Below the pieces are notes generated by a model, which did not search any database, was not told the origin of the DNA, and saw only the letters and a list, made by a program, of their open reading frames with translations. A DNA stretch of 64,000 nt from Mycobacterium sp. MBM. GTDB taxonomy: Bacteria > Actinomycetota > Actinomycetes > Mycobacteriales > Mycobacteriaceae. Shown in pieces: positions 21,704 through 31,600 of this stretch. The translations under genes and the position numbers were made by a program. The stretch lies in the NCBI GenBank assembly GCA_021648845.1, contig JAKJHY010000006.1, positions 186,001-250,000 of the forward strand, in the 5' to 3' direction. Position 1 is the first letter of the stretch. Every line of letters begins with the position of its first letter.

Positions 21704-22348
21704 TCAGGATTCGAGGTGACGCAGCACGGCGAGGACCCGCCGGTTCTCGCTGTCGTCGGGGGCCAGCTGCAATTTGGTGAAGATGGAGGCGATGTGCTTC
21801 TCGGCGGATCCGACCGATATGTGCAGCGCGGCGGCGATTGCCGAGTTGGTCTTACCCTCGGCCATCAGCTGGAGCACCTCCTGCTCGCGCGGCGTCAGCG
21901 CCTCCAGTGTGGCGCGCCGGCGTGAGCGCACCAGGATCTGGGAGACCACCTCGGGGTCGAGGACGGTACCGCCGGCACCGACCAGCCGCACGGCATCCAG
22001 AAATGCCGGCACATCGGCGATCCTGTCCTTGAGTAGATAGCCGAAACCTTTTGTGTCCGAGGCGATCAGATCGGCGGCGTAGCGTTCCTCCACGTAGTGG
22101 GAGAGCACCAGCACCGGCGAATCGGGGTTCTGCGACCGCAGCAGCGCGGCCGCACGGATACCCTCGTCGGTGAAGGTCGGTGGCATCCTGACGTCGAGGA
22201 TGGCCAGATCGGGTTTCTGTTCGTTGACGATCCGCAGCAGCTCGGTGGCATCCGGAACACCGGCGACGATCTCGTGCCCGGCGTCGGCGAGGATGCGTTC
22301 GATACCGGCCCGCAGCAGTGCGGAGTCCTCGGCGATCACGATGCGCAT
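21704..22348 (-). CDS. NarL/LuxR-family response regulator
   Basis: 214 aa. The receiver begins MRIVIAEDSALLRAG, with phospho-acceptor Asp52 in LAILDVRMPP and Lys in LLKDRI. The C-terminal HTH reads LTPREQEVLQLMAEGKTNSAIAAALHISVGSAEKHIASIFTKL (split here by function, GerE type). Its ATG at 22348 overlaps the upstream kinase gene by 13 bases, so the pair is translationally coupled; the frame is open further upstream but inside the kinase. Confidence 0.92.
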   Translation of the reverse strand: MRIVIAEDSALLRAGIERILADAGHEIVAGVPDATELLRIVNEQKPDLAILDVRMPPTFTDEGIRAAALLRSQNPDSPVLVLSHYVEERYAADLIASDTKGFGYLLKDRIADVPAFLDAVRLVGAGGTVLDPEVVSQILVRSRRRATLEALTPREQEVLQLMAEGKTNSAIAAALHISVGSAEKHIASIFTKLQLAPDDSENRRVLAVLRHLES

Positions 22349-23643
22349 GGCAGCACCGCCGTCACGATCGTCGGCCCGGTCACCGGGCTGGACACCGAGA
22401 AGCTGCCGCGGGCCGCGCGTACCCGTTCGGCCAAGCCGCGCAGCCCCGTTGAATCCTCGTCGGTGTCGATGTGCGCGCCGCCGCGGCCGTCGTCGAACAC
22501 CGAGACGTGCAGGGTGTTCGTGGATTCGTCGGCGCGCACCGTCACGACAGCTTGGGTGGCGTCGGCGTGTCTGGCCACATTGGTCAACGCCTCGGCGACG
22601 ACGAAGTACGCGCACGCCTCGACTTCCTCGGGGAGCCGGGCCGGCAGGTGCACATCAAGGGTTGTTGGCACTCCGGAAGTTTCGGTTCGCTGAACCACCG
22701 CCGACAAGGCCGCGTCCAGACCGCGATCGGCCAGGATGGTGGGCGCGATACCGCGCACCACGTTGCGCAATTCGGCCAGCGCGCTCATCGCGTCGTCGTG
22801 GGCTTCGGAGATCAGCTTGCGTGCGGTGGGCAGATCGTCGTCCAGTTTCGTCTGGGCCAGTCCGATCGTCATGGCCAGCGACACCAGTCGCGGTTGCACG
22901 CTGTCATGCAGATCGCGTTCGATGCGGTGCCGCTCGGTCTGGGCCGAGGTGACCGCACCGGCGCGGGCCGCGGACAGTGCGCTCACCTCATGCTGCAAGG
23001 CGGCGGTCGGTGACGCCGACAGCAGCCAGCGGTCGATCCGGGCATCGACGGATGGTGCGAAGACCATGATCGCAGCTGCGGCGGCCAGCGCGACGACCGC
23101 CAGCACTATGCTCAACGCCGGTGAGAGGAATGTCAGCCCGGCGGCGTCGTCGCTGCGCTGCGCGGCCAGCGCCGCCGCGGGGCCGAGGAACGCGAACGCC
23201 GACAACCCCAGCGCCAGACCGGTGACCAGCAGGTCATAGGTCATCCGCAGGTAGTGCTGCCCTACCGCTTTCCAGAACCTGGCGCTGCTGACGTCGAGCC
23301 ACAATTGGTGTGCCCAGCGCTGAAACCCCGTATGGTGCGACAGCGCGCGCGGGGGCACCGGAATCTGCAGTCCGAACACCGCTTCGCTGCGCACCCGTTC
23401 GACGGTCTCGACACCGCGCATCAGGTAGATGAACACCACCGCGGCGAACAGGAACCCGACGATCGAGGGGATCGACGAGATGCCGATGACGAAGATGCCC
23501 AGGGGAATCCAGAACCACACGACCCCCAGAAAGGCGCCGGTGATCATCGACGCCGTCGGGACGATGCCGAGGTGGCCGAAGCGTTGCCGGGTTTGCGGCT
23601 CCGCCACAACAGGGGCTGGGGCGTCGGACGTGATTGCGACCAT
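22336..23643 (-). CDS. Membrane sensor histidine kinase (NarX/DesK type)
   Basis: 435 aa. The N-terminal half is membrane-embedded: a pair of helices at about 33-80 with a short loop, then two more at about 145-172 and 190-215. HisKA_3 follows with RHRIERDLHDSVQPRLVSLA, then an HATPase with NVARHADATQ and FDDGRGG. The N-terminal sensor domain resembles those of liaS/desK-like kinases that detect envelope stress, but the ligand is unknown. The partner is the response regulator overlapping its 3' end. Confidence 0.92.
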   Translation of the reverse strand: MVAITSDAPAPVVAEPQTRQRFGHLGIVPTASMITGAFLGVVWFWIPLGIFVIGISSIPSIVGFLFAAVVFIYLMRGVETVERVRSEAVFGLQIPVPPRALSHHTGFQRWAHQLWLDVSSARFWKAVGQHYLRMTYDLLVTGLALGLSAFAFLGPAAALAAQRSDDAAGLTFLSPALSIVLAVVALAAAAAIMVFAPSVDARIDRWLLSASPTAALQHEVSALSAARAGAVTSAQTERHRIERDLHDSVQPRLVSLAMTIGLAQTKLDDDLPTARKLISEAHDDAMSALAELRNVVRGIAPTILADRGLDAALSAVVQRTETSGVPTTLDVHLPARLPEEVEACAYFVVAEALTNVARHADATQAVVTVRADESTNTLHVSVFDDGRGGAHIDTDEDSTGLRGLAERVRAARGSFSVSSPVTGPTIVTAVLPCAS

Positions 23644-23819
23644 GACACCAACCTATGGACTGTCGAGCGCCCGCGACACCGCGTTTCCCCACGAGGTGGG
23701 TGGGGGATAACCCCCGGCCGCGCACGTCGGTCCCGGTCAGGCACAGGTGCGCAATCGAGGCGATCGTGATCGCCATGAACTCATCCGAGCACTGTGCGGT
23801 CCGTGTGAGAATCGCCGAC

Positions 23820-24713
23820 GTGAAAGTCGGAATGACAATGCCGGTGATGGAACCGGATCTGGACGCGGCGACCCTCAAGGCCTGGGCGCGGGCGATCGAC
23901 GACGGTCCGTTCTCCTCGCTGTGCTGGGGTGAGCGCATCGCGTTCGACAATCCCGACGCGATGACGCTGCTCGGGGCGCTCGCCGCCTGGACCGATCGGG
24001 TGCGGTTGGTGACGACGGTGGTGGTACCGCAGCTGCATGAACCGGTGGCGTTGGCCAAGGCGCTGGCCACCGGTGATGTGCTCAGCGGCGGCCGGCTGAC
24101 GGTGGGACTGGGCGTCGGTGGCCGCCACGAGGACTACCACGCCGTCGGCGCCGACACCGCCACCCAGACGATGCGCGGGATGGCCGAGCGGGTCGCGGTG
24201 ATGCAGCGGGTGTGGGCGGGGGAGAAGGTGACCGAGTCGGTGCTGCCGGTGGGGCCACCGCCGCTGCAGCAGGGTGGCCCCGAGCTGCTGGTGGGCACCA
24301 TCGGACCCAAGACGGTGCGCAGCGCGGCGGGCTGGGCCGCCGGGCTGGCCGGCACCACCCTGGACCTCGACGCCGACAAGCAGAACGATCTGTTCGAGGT
24401 GGCCCGCCAGGCGTGGGATGCGGCGGGCAAGCCGAAACCGCATCTGGCGACCTCGTTCTGGTTCGCGATCGGTGAACCGGACGCCGCCCGCGCGCAGGTG
24501 CGCCGCCATCTGCTGCGCTATATGAACTGGATCCCCGAGGAGTTCGTCGGCGCCATCGCCCCGACCACCGGATGGTCGGGCAGCCAGGACGAACTACTGG
24601 CCGTGCTGCGGCGATTCGAGAGCATCGGCGCCGACGAGGTGCACCTGATCCCCACATCGGATGACATCGGGCAGCTGCACCGCGTCGCCGAGGTGATCAA
24701 GGATCTGGGCTAG
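23820..24713 (+). CDS. LLM-class (probably F420-dependent) oxidoreductase
   Basis: About 297 aa from the GTG at 23820, chosen because VKVGMTMPVMEPDLD is the usual start of this family; an in-frame ATG at 23775 would add 15 residues. Luciferase-like barrel motifs: SLCWGERI, VRLVTTVVVPQLHEPVALAKALAT, LSGGRLTVGLGVGGRHEDY. In mycobacteria most such enzymes use F420 instead of FMN. Substrate unknown. Its TAG stop lies in the palindrome CTAG that is also the stop of the opposing gene. Confidence 0.87.
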   Translation: MKVGMTMPVMEPDLDAATLKAWARAIDDGPFSSLCWGERIAFDNPDAMTLLGALAAWTDRVRLVTTVVVPQLHEPVALAKALATGDVLSGGRLTVGLGVGGRHEDYHAVGADTATQTMRGMAERVAVMQRVWAGEKVTESVLPVGPPPLQQGGPELLVGTIGPKTVRSAAGWAAGLAGTTLDLDADKQNDLFEVARQAWDAAGKPKPHLATSFWFAIGEPDAARAQVRRHLLRYMNWIPEEFVGAIAPTTGWSGSQDELLAVLRRFESIGADEVHLIPTSDDIGQLHRVAEVIKDLG

Positions 24714-27700
24714 ACCGGCACAATCGCCGGTGCCGGAACGTAACTGATCGTATAGGTGGTGGCGCTGCCGGGTGTGGTGATGACCTGGGTGGCGTCGCCA
24801 CCGTGTTCCCAACCGTCGAACACGTACTGCTGGCCGTTGATGGTCTGCGGCGAGATCGCCCCGAGGGTGCGGTGGACGCCGACCACGGCCTGCTCGGTGT
24901 AGGTGCCGGTATGCGGGATACCGTCGATGGTGTACTTCGCCCCGTCGACGTTCGACCCGAACGTCAGGGTGACCAGGTTCGGGTGGATTTCCTTCTCCAC
25001 CACGGTTTTCAGACCACTGCTGTCGGTTACCGTCAGGACCACGTTGTAGTAGGTGTTCGACAACTGGTGGAAGTCGACGGGGATGTCGAAGCTCAGATCC
25101 GGGCCGGTGATCTCGTTGATGAACGGATGCGTGTGGTCGGCGTGATGGAAAACGACCTTCCAGGAATAGGCGCCGGCCGCAAGCGCTCCGTCCTGCGGAT
25201 CAGCCCCGGTGGCGCTGAACGAGACGGTCTCACCGGCGTTGTACATGTAGTCCGCGCCGGCGGGGACGTCGAAGTCGGCGACCGGCGGTGTGCTGCCGAC
25301 CACGATGCGCTGCGTCGTGACGCTTTGTTTGCCCAGCTCGTCGGTGACTGTGAGGCTGACGTTGTAGGCGGTGTAGTTGCCGGTGTTGGTGAACGTCACG
25401 GTGTGGGTGGCCGACGTGGACGTCTCACCGTTACCGAAATCCCATGCGTAGGAGAGGGTGTCGTTGTCGGGATCGCTGGAGCCACCGGCGTCGAAGTCGA
25501 CGGTCAGGCTGTCGCCGGCACCCGATGTCGCCGACGCGTCGATCACCGCGACCGGTGAACGGTTGCCTTCGGATGGCCGGATGACCATCAGTGCGCCGGG
25601 GTAGATGTTGAGTTGGTAGATCTCGCCGCCGGGGCCTTGGGTCAGCTTGACCACCGATCCGGCGCCACTGTCGACGGTCCGCTCGCTGATCAGGCTGGTG
25701 TACTGGTCATCGAAGGTCAGCTCGCGAATCCAGCCAAGCGAGTAGTCCGCGATCCAGACGGTCTTCTGCCCGGCCACCGGTGTCCCGTCGTCGTAGACCA
25801 TGACGGCGGTGATCGACCCGTTGCCGAAACCGGTGGCGTGCGGGTAGGCGTAGAGCGGATCGGCGAAGCCGCCGCCCTGCGCACCTTCGGCGGTCGGCCA
25901 GCCGTAGTTGGCGCCGGGCTTGATCAGATTGAGTTCTTCCCAGGTGGCTTCACCGACATCACCGGAGAGCACCGCGCCGTTGTCGGGGTCGACACCGAAT
26001 CGGAACGGGTTGCGAAGGCCCAGCGCGTAGATGCGGTTGGTGTTGGGGTCACCGCCCTCGACGTAGAACGGGTTGTCGGTCACGCCGGACCCGTCGCGGT
26101 TGAGGCGCAGGATCTTGCCGTGGATGTTGGTCAGGTCCTGTGAGTTCTCGCTCGGTGAGGTGTTGTTGCCGACCGCCCAGTACAGGTATTGGCCGGTCGG
26201 GTCGAATTCGAGCTCGCCGCCGTGGTGGAAGTCGTTGGCGAGCAGCGTCGAGGTCACCAGCACCTGCTCGTCGGAGAGCGTGTCGCCGATGAGGGTGAAG
26301 CTTGAAAGCTGGTCGTAGTTCTGGGCGTTGGTGTATGCGACGTAGATCTTCTGATAGCCCGCGGCGTCGCTGTCCCAGTAGTGCGGGTCGACCTCGATGC
26401 CGATGAGACCGCGTTCCCCGTTGGCGGTGACCACCGCGAGATTGGCCAGGGTGGTGATCTGACCGGTGTGCATGTCGTAGGACTTGATCGCCCCAGACTT
26501 CTCGGTGATGAGTATCCGGTGGATGTGGGTGGCGTCACCGTCGTGGGTGATCAGTTCGAAGTCGGTGGGCTCGTTAAGCCCGGAGATGAGAGTGGTGCGG
26601 TCGAACTCGTCGGGTAGCGCGACTCGGCCCTCGCATTCGGCCACGAACGCTCCGATGCGGGCCGAGATGGTGCGCCCGAAGGGCGAGTTACCGATGTCGC
26701 CGACCCACTGACGTGCGTTGACGCCGACCTGATGCACCCATTGGCCGAGCAGGGAGCGATTGAACGCGCCTACCGCATAGTCGATTTGGCGGCGCGCCCA
26801 GCCCAGCACCGTCCACAGGATGGTGTTCTGCAGCGGGTTGGCCGGTGCGTCGGCGCTGGCCGCGGGTGCCATCAGGCCGCTGAGCAGATCGAGCGCACCG
26901 TTGATGATGGCGCATGCACATCCGACGACGAAGCTGCGCGTGCTACGGAAAACCTGATTGGGTGTCGGCAGGTGCAGCGCCGTCCCGATCGCGTTGCCCC
27001 AGTCTCCCAACGAGTTCGGTGCAGCAGCGGGTGTGTGTAGCGGGGTGATGGCCGTGGATGCGGCGACCATCGGTGCGCCGAGGTCGCTGCGCCGCGCAGC
27101 GAAACCGGTGGTGGTGTCGTCGGCGGTGGACAGAAGGTCGTCGTCGCGGTGGCTGGCACTGCTCGCGGCCGCTGTGAGTGGTCGTTTCGCCGGTGCGTCG
27201 TCCGGATCGGACCCGGTGTCGGTATCGGTATCAGTATCAGTGCCGAGTTGGTTCCCGGTGTTGAGTTCGGTGTCGAGCTCGGTGTCGTCGTCTTCGATGG
27301 CGGTTTCTCCGGTCCCGCCGTCGAGCAGGTCGGATTCGATCCCGGTGCCGTCGTCCGGATCGGACGGGTCCTCGCCGGTCTCGTCGTCCTTGTCGGTGCC
27401 TTCGCCGCCGCCATCTTCGCCGCCATCTTCGTCGCCGTCGTCGTCGCCGACCGTGGTTCCGGTTGCGGTCTGCTCCGCAGCCCCGGCGCCCGACGGCCCC
27501 GTGGAGCCGTTAGCGGTCGGCGAACTGCCGGTGTCCGCCGATCGTGTACTGGAACTCGACCCAGGGGTCGGATCCGCCCACGCCACACCCGGTGAGGTGG
27601 CCATCGCGCCGGTCACACCCAGCGCCACAGCAAGCGCGCCGACGCGCCCGATGTATCTCGCATACACCGAACCTGTCGCGGCGCCGAGAACCGCCCCTCG

Positions 27701-27814
27701 CCGCGATATGGGTCTCGGCCCGTCTGCCGGTGTCTGCCGGTGTGTCAGATCCTCACCGGTCAGCGTGGTGCGGGCGGCACCGAACACAGAGATGGCACGG
27801 TCACTGGACGCCAT
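24710..27814 (-). CDS. Large secreted PQQ-dependent sugar dehydrogenase-like protein with PKD domains
   Basis: 1,034 aa from the ATG at 27814, which follows GGGGGGAG. Order: short cytoplasmic lead, signal peptide around YIGRVGALAVALGV ending AWADP, an acidic Asp/Gly/Glu/Thr-rich linker (about 80-210), an alpha-helical stretch, then a six-bladed beta-propeller of the soluble glucose/sorbosone dehydrogenase type (about 400-740; LRNPFRFGVDPDNG, GEATWEELNLI, GANYGWP). Two PKD/Ig-like domains follow (FDAGGSSDPDNDTLSYAWDFG; then FDVPAG...). The fold suggests periplasmic or wall-linked oxidation of a sugar with PQQ, but M. tuberculosis-type mycobacteria are not known to make PQQ, so the propeller may be structural. 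A longer start at 27868 is open but has no ribosome site. Confidence 0.85.
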   Translation of the reverse strand: MASSDRAISVFGAARTTLTGEDLTHRQTPADGPRPISRRGAVLGAATGSVYARYIGRVGALAVALGVTGAMATSPGVAWADPTPGSSSSTRSADTGSSPTANGSTGPSGAGAAEQTATGTTVGDDDGDEDGGEDGGGEGTDKDDETGEDPSDPDDGTGIESDLLDGGTGETAIEDDDTELDTELNTGNQLGTDTDTDTDTGSDPDDAPAKRPLTAAASSASHRDDDLLSTADDTTTGFAARRSDLGAPMVAASTAITPLHTPAAAPNSLGDWGNAIGTALHLPTPNQVFRSTRSFVVGCACAIINGALDLLSGLMAPAASADAPANPLQNTILWTVLGWARRQIDYAVGAFNRSLLGQWVHQVGVNARQWVGDIGNSPFGRTISARIGAFVAECEGRVALPDEFDRTTLISGLNEPTDFELITHDGDATHIHRILITEKSGAIKSYDMHTGQITTLANLAVVTANGERGLIGIEVDPHYWDSDAAGYQKIYVAYTNAQNYDQLSSFTLIGDTLSDEQVLVTSTLLANDFHHGGELEFDPTGQYLYWAVGNNTSPSENSQDLTNIHGKILRLNRDGSGVTDNPFYVEGGDPNTNRIYALGLRNPFRFGVDPDNGAVLSGDVGEATWEELNLIKPGANYGWPTAEGAQGGGFADPLYAYPHATGFGNGSITAVMVYDDGTPVAGQKTVWIADYSLGWIRELTFDDQYTSLISERTVDSGAGSVVKLTQGPGGEIYQLNIYPGALMVIRPSEGNRSPVAVIDASATSGAGDSLTVDFDAGGSSDPDNDTLSYAWDFGNGETSTSATHTVTFTNTGNYTAYNVSLTVTDELGKQSVTTQRIVVGSTPPVADFDVPAGADYMYNAGETVSFSATGADPQDGALAAGAYSWKVVFHHADHTHPFINEITGPDLSFDIPVDFHQLSNTYYNVVLTVTDSSGLKTVVEKEIHPNLVTLTFGSNVDGAKYTIDGIPHTGTYTEQAVVGVHRTLGAISPQTINGQQYVFDGWEHGGDATQVITTPGSATTYTISYVPAPAIVPV

Positions 27815-28037
27815 GGGACTCCCCCCGGAGCAATCAGAACTGGCCGCCGTAAAGGCGGCGCTGATCACTATGGCATCCGGAAATCGACGATTGGGTTAAA
27901 TCGAGTAAACAAATGGCGCAATCAGCCAGAAGTCTTTGGGTTGCCAGGTTTGGAATGGCTGCCGGGGTCTGGAAAGTTTGCGAGATGATGCGATTTGTGG
28001 ATGTTACATCGTTAACTGGATAGGGCGCGGCGTCCGC

Positions 28038-28385
28038 TCACCAGGCGCCGATTGGCGGGTCGAAGACGAACGATCCGTTCGACTCGAGGTTGAACGGGGC
28101 GGCCTTGGACCCGACGATGGCCTTCGTGGAGTCGCGGACGTCGCCCTGGGCGGACACGACGCCGAGATCGGCGTTGCGGGTTTCGCCCAAGCCGCGCGCG
28201 TCCCCGTAGTCGGCCACGCGCAGCGAATTGTCATCGATCAGCAGCGCCTGGCGGCTGGTGACCTGGGGCGAGGGCGCAACCTCCTCGACATCTGCGCTGG
28301 CGACTGCGCTGCCGAGACTCAGAAACGCCGCGGTGACGGCGAACGAGCCGATTCCGAGAGCGGTGATTTTCTTGGTGGCGGTCAT
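28038..28385 (-). CDS. Small secreted protein, unknown
   Basis: 115 aa. A clear signal peptide (KKITALGIGSFAVTAAFLSL, cleavage after AVASA) precedes a 85-residue acidic mature part without cysteines. No family recognised. The ATG has AGGACAG upstream. It is isolated between two large secreted-protein genes, in opposite orientation to the next one. Confidence 0.72.
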   Translation of the reverse strand: MTATKKITALGIGSFAVTAAFLSLGSAVASADVEEVAPSPQVTSRQALLIDDNSLRVADYGDARGLGETRNADLGVVSAQGDVRDSTKAIVGSKAAPFNLESNGSFVFDPPIGAW

Positions 28386-28681
28386 CTTGCTGTCCTCTGA
28401 TCTGGTAGCCCGGTCGGGACTGACTGCTCAGAACGCTAATGTCCGCCCGGGTGAAACGCCGGGTCAGCACGACGATTCCCAACCACTTCACAGGCGGCGG
28501 CTGACTAACTGCCAGGAACGGTGTCCTCGCGGTGGCGGCGGTCCCGAATGTCGTCGAGTTGCGCAGGTTTCGCAAACTCGATTCCGGCGCCTGTGAGCGG
28601 CGTTACACTTCGCGGCAACTGCTTCCGTCTCGCAGTACCGGCTCAATTGTGTGCCAGGCGAACGGGCACCCGGGAGTGACG

Positions 28682-31600
28682 ATGCACGTGCGGTACGCCA
28701 GTCATATCGGTCGGGTCGGTGCCCTGGCCGTCGCACTCGGTATCGGAACCGCTGTTGCCACGCCCGCGGGAGCATGGGCCGCGCCCGACGATCCGACCAC
28801 GGCGTCATCCTCGGCGGCGGAAGAGCGCGCCGACACCGGGACATCGGCGACCGACCCTGCGCCGACTGCCGGTCCGCGGACCCCGACGAGTGCTCCGCGT
28901 TCGGTCGCCGCTGGCATCGGGGACGAGGCACCGGCACCCAAAAAGAAGCAGCGCACCGGTGTGACGCGGGTGCGCACAGCCCCCACGGCCACGACGGCCC
29001 GCCGCACCGCCGAACGTCCCCGCCCCGAACCGACGGCCGCGATCGTTGCGCCGCAGGCCCACCCGGCCGTCGACACCCCGGCGACGGTCACTGCTGCGCC
29101 ACCCCCGATCGCTGCGGCGCCAGCCCCACTCGATACGGCGCCCGCCCCACTCGATACGGTGCCCACCCCGCTCGGCGCCCGCCCGGCGGTGGTCGATCCG
29201 GTGCGGGCGGTCGGTGACCTGATCGGAGCGGTGCTGCGGCCAGTGCTGTCCACCGTCCTCGGTGTGCTGCCCGGTGGTACCACGGACTCGCCGCTGGCCT
29301 GGGCGTTACTGGCGGCGGCCCGGCGCCAGGTGGGTGCACCCGCAGCGGAGATCGCCGCTGCGCGAATCGTTGCCTCGGCGGTGACGAATGCACCGCCCAC
29401 GGCCGCAGTCGTCTGGGGCAGGCCGGACGCGACGACGGGCACCGTCATCGGGCGGCTGGTCGCCGCCGATCCCGAGGGCAAAAGGGTCGCGGTGGTCGTG
29501 GTGCCGCCGGCTGTTCCGGTCCAGGGCACGGTGTCCTACAACGCCAAGACCGCGACCATCACCTACACGCCCACCACGGCGCAGCGCTTCGCCGCCTCGA
29601 CCAGCCCCGGTGACGACAGCGTCGCCGTCACCCTTCGGGTGACCGATGCGGTGAACACCGTGGACGTGCCGATCAGCATTCCGGTCAGCCCGTCGCCGTT
29701 CTATCAAAGCGCGGCCTACAACGGTGCCGGTGCTCCGAGTGCGGTGGCGGCCACCAATACCCGCGCCTACATCACCGATCGCGACACCGGCACCGTCGCC
29801 GTGTACGACACGATCACGAACACCCTGGTCGGCAGCTACCAAGTGGGTGGCGCACCCGACGGCATCGCGGTCAAGCGTGACGGCACCCGGATCTACGTGT
29901 CGAGTTCGGCCGGTAACACGGTCACTGTCATCGATACCGCCACCGGCGCAAAGAAGGCCACCATCGCCGTCGGCAATCCCACCGCCATTGCCATCAATCC
30001 GGCGGGCAGCGTCCTCTACGTCGCGAACGGTTCCGCAGCGACCGTCACCAAGATAAGCACCTCCACCAACCGGGTCGCGGGCACGGTCAAGCTCGCCCCG
30101 GGCGTCACCGCCACCGAGCTCGCCGTGAGCGCCGACGGTAAGCGGATCTACGTCGCCGGCGGCACGAATGCCGGCGGCGGGCAGATCTCCTGGTTCTCGT
30201 CCACATCGACCTCGGCGCGGCCACTCGTCGAAACTGACTTCGCACCAACCGGTCTGGCATACAACTCGCTCGCGCAAGACGTCTACGCGGTCGATGCGTC
30301 GGGAGGATTGACCGTCTACAACGTGCCGACCAAGGAGGTCGCGACGCTCGAGATCGGGCATCCGCTGTCCGGTATCGCCCTGACCAACGACGGCTCCGCC
30401 GCGATGGTCACCACCTCCACCGGGTTGATCGCGGCGCTGAGTACCCGAGATTCCTCCGTGCTCGGGGTCAGCGCCATCGGGGCCGTGGCGGCGCAGCCAG
30501 TCCTGGCGATCAGTCCGGACGGCACCCAGATGTTCGTCACCGATCTCGGCAACGGCACGGTGCACGCGCTGTCCCTGGTCCCGCCGAACACCACGCCGTT
30601 CTCCAGTGATCCGTACTACGCGCTCGCCAATGCCGCAACGGGCATGGTGTCGGGCAAGATCGGCGTGGTCGACTTCGACGGCGACCCGCTGAGCTACCGG
30701 GTCGTCGTCAAGCCCGGCAAGGGCAAACTCGTGCTCAATGCCGACGGCACCTACACCTACACACCCACCGCCACGGCCCGCCATGCCGCGTCGAAGGTGG
30801 GCGTGCCCGCTTCGGTGACCACGGACTCCTTCGTCGTGGATGTATCGGACGGGCGCAACGGTGTCCTGCGTCAAAGCATCACCGTGACAATCGTTCCCGC
30901 GAACAAAGTGCCGACCGTGACCACGTCGATCGGCGCACCGAGCGCGTCGACGGGCGCGGTGAAGGTGACCGTCAAGACCGCCGACGGCGATAACGACAAG
31001 CGGACCTTCACCGTGACGCAGCCGGCCAAGGGCACGGTCCAGGTTACGGCGACCGGTGTATTCACCTACACGCCGACCGCGGCGGCACTGGCCGCCGCGC
31101 GGGCACCCGGCACCGAATATGACGCCAAGCGCGACACCTTCACGGTGACCGTCACCGACGGGCACGGTGGGGTGGTACCGGTGACGGTCAACGTCAAGAT
31201 CGGCGCGGCCAACGTCAAGCCCACCGCGGCCACCGCGAATGTGACCAGCACCCAACCTCGTTCGGGAGTAGTCAGCGGGTCGGTCGGTGCCGTTGATGCC
31301 GACGGCGATGTGCTCAGCTACACCGCCCGCCCCACCAGCAAGGGCACGGTCATTGTCAACACCGACGGTTCGTTCACCTATACGCCCACCGCGGCGGCCC
31401 GGCTGGCGGCCTCGAAACCCCGGGCCTACTCGTCCACCAAATACGAGACCATCACCTTCACCGTCAGCGACGGCTTCGGCGGCGTCGTCACCAAGAGCCT
31501 CAAGGTGATGATCGCCCCCAACCCGGTGGACAACAGTGCGCCCACCAACGGTGTTGGGACGGTGAGCGATACATCGACAGCCATTGGGACGGTAACCGGT

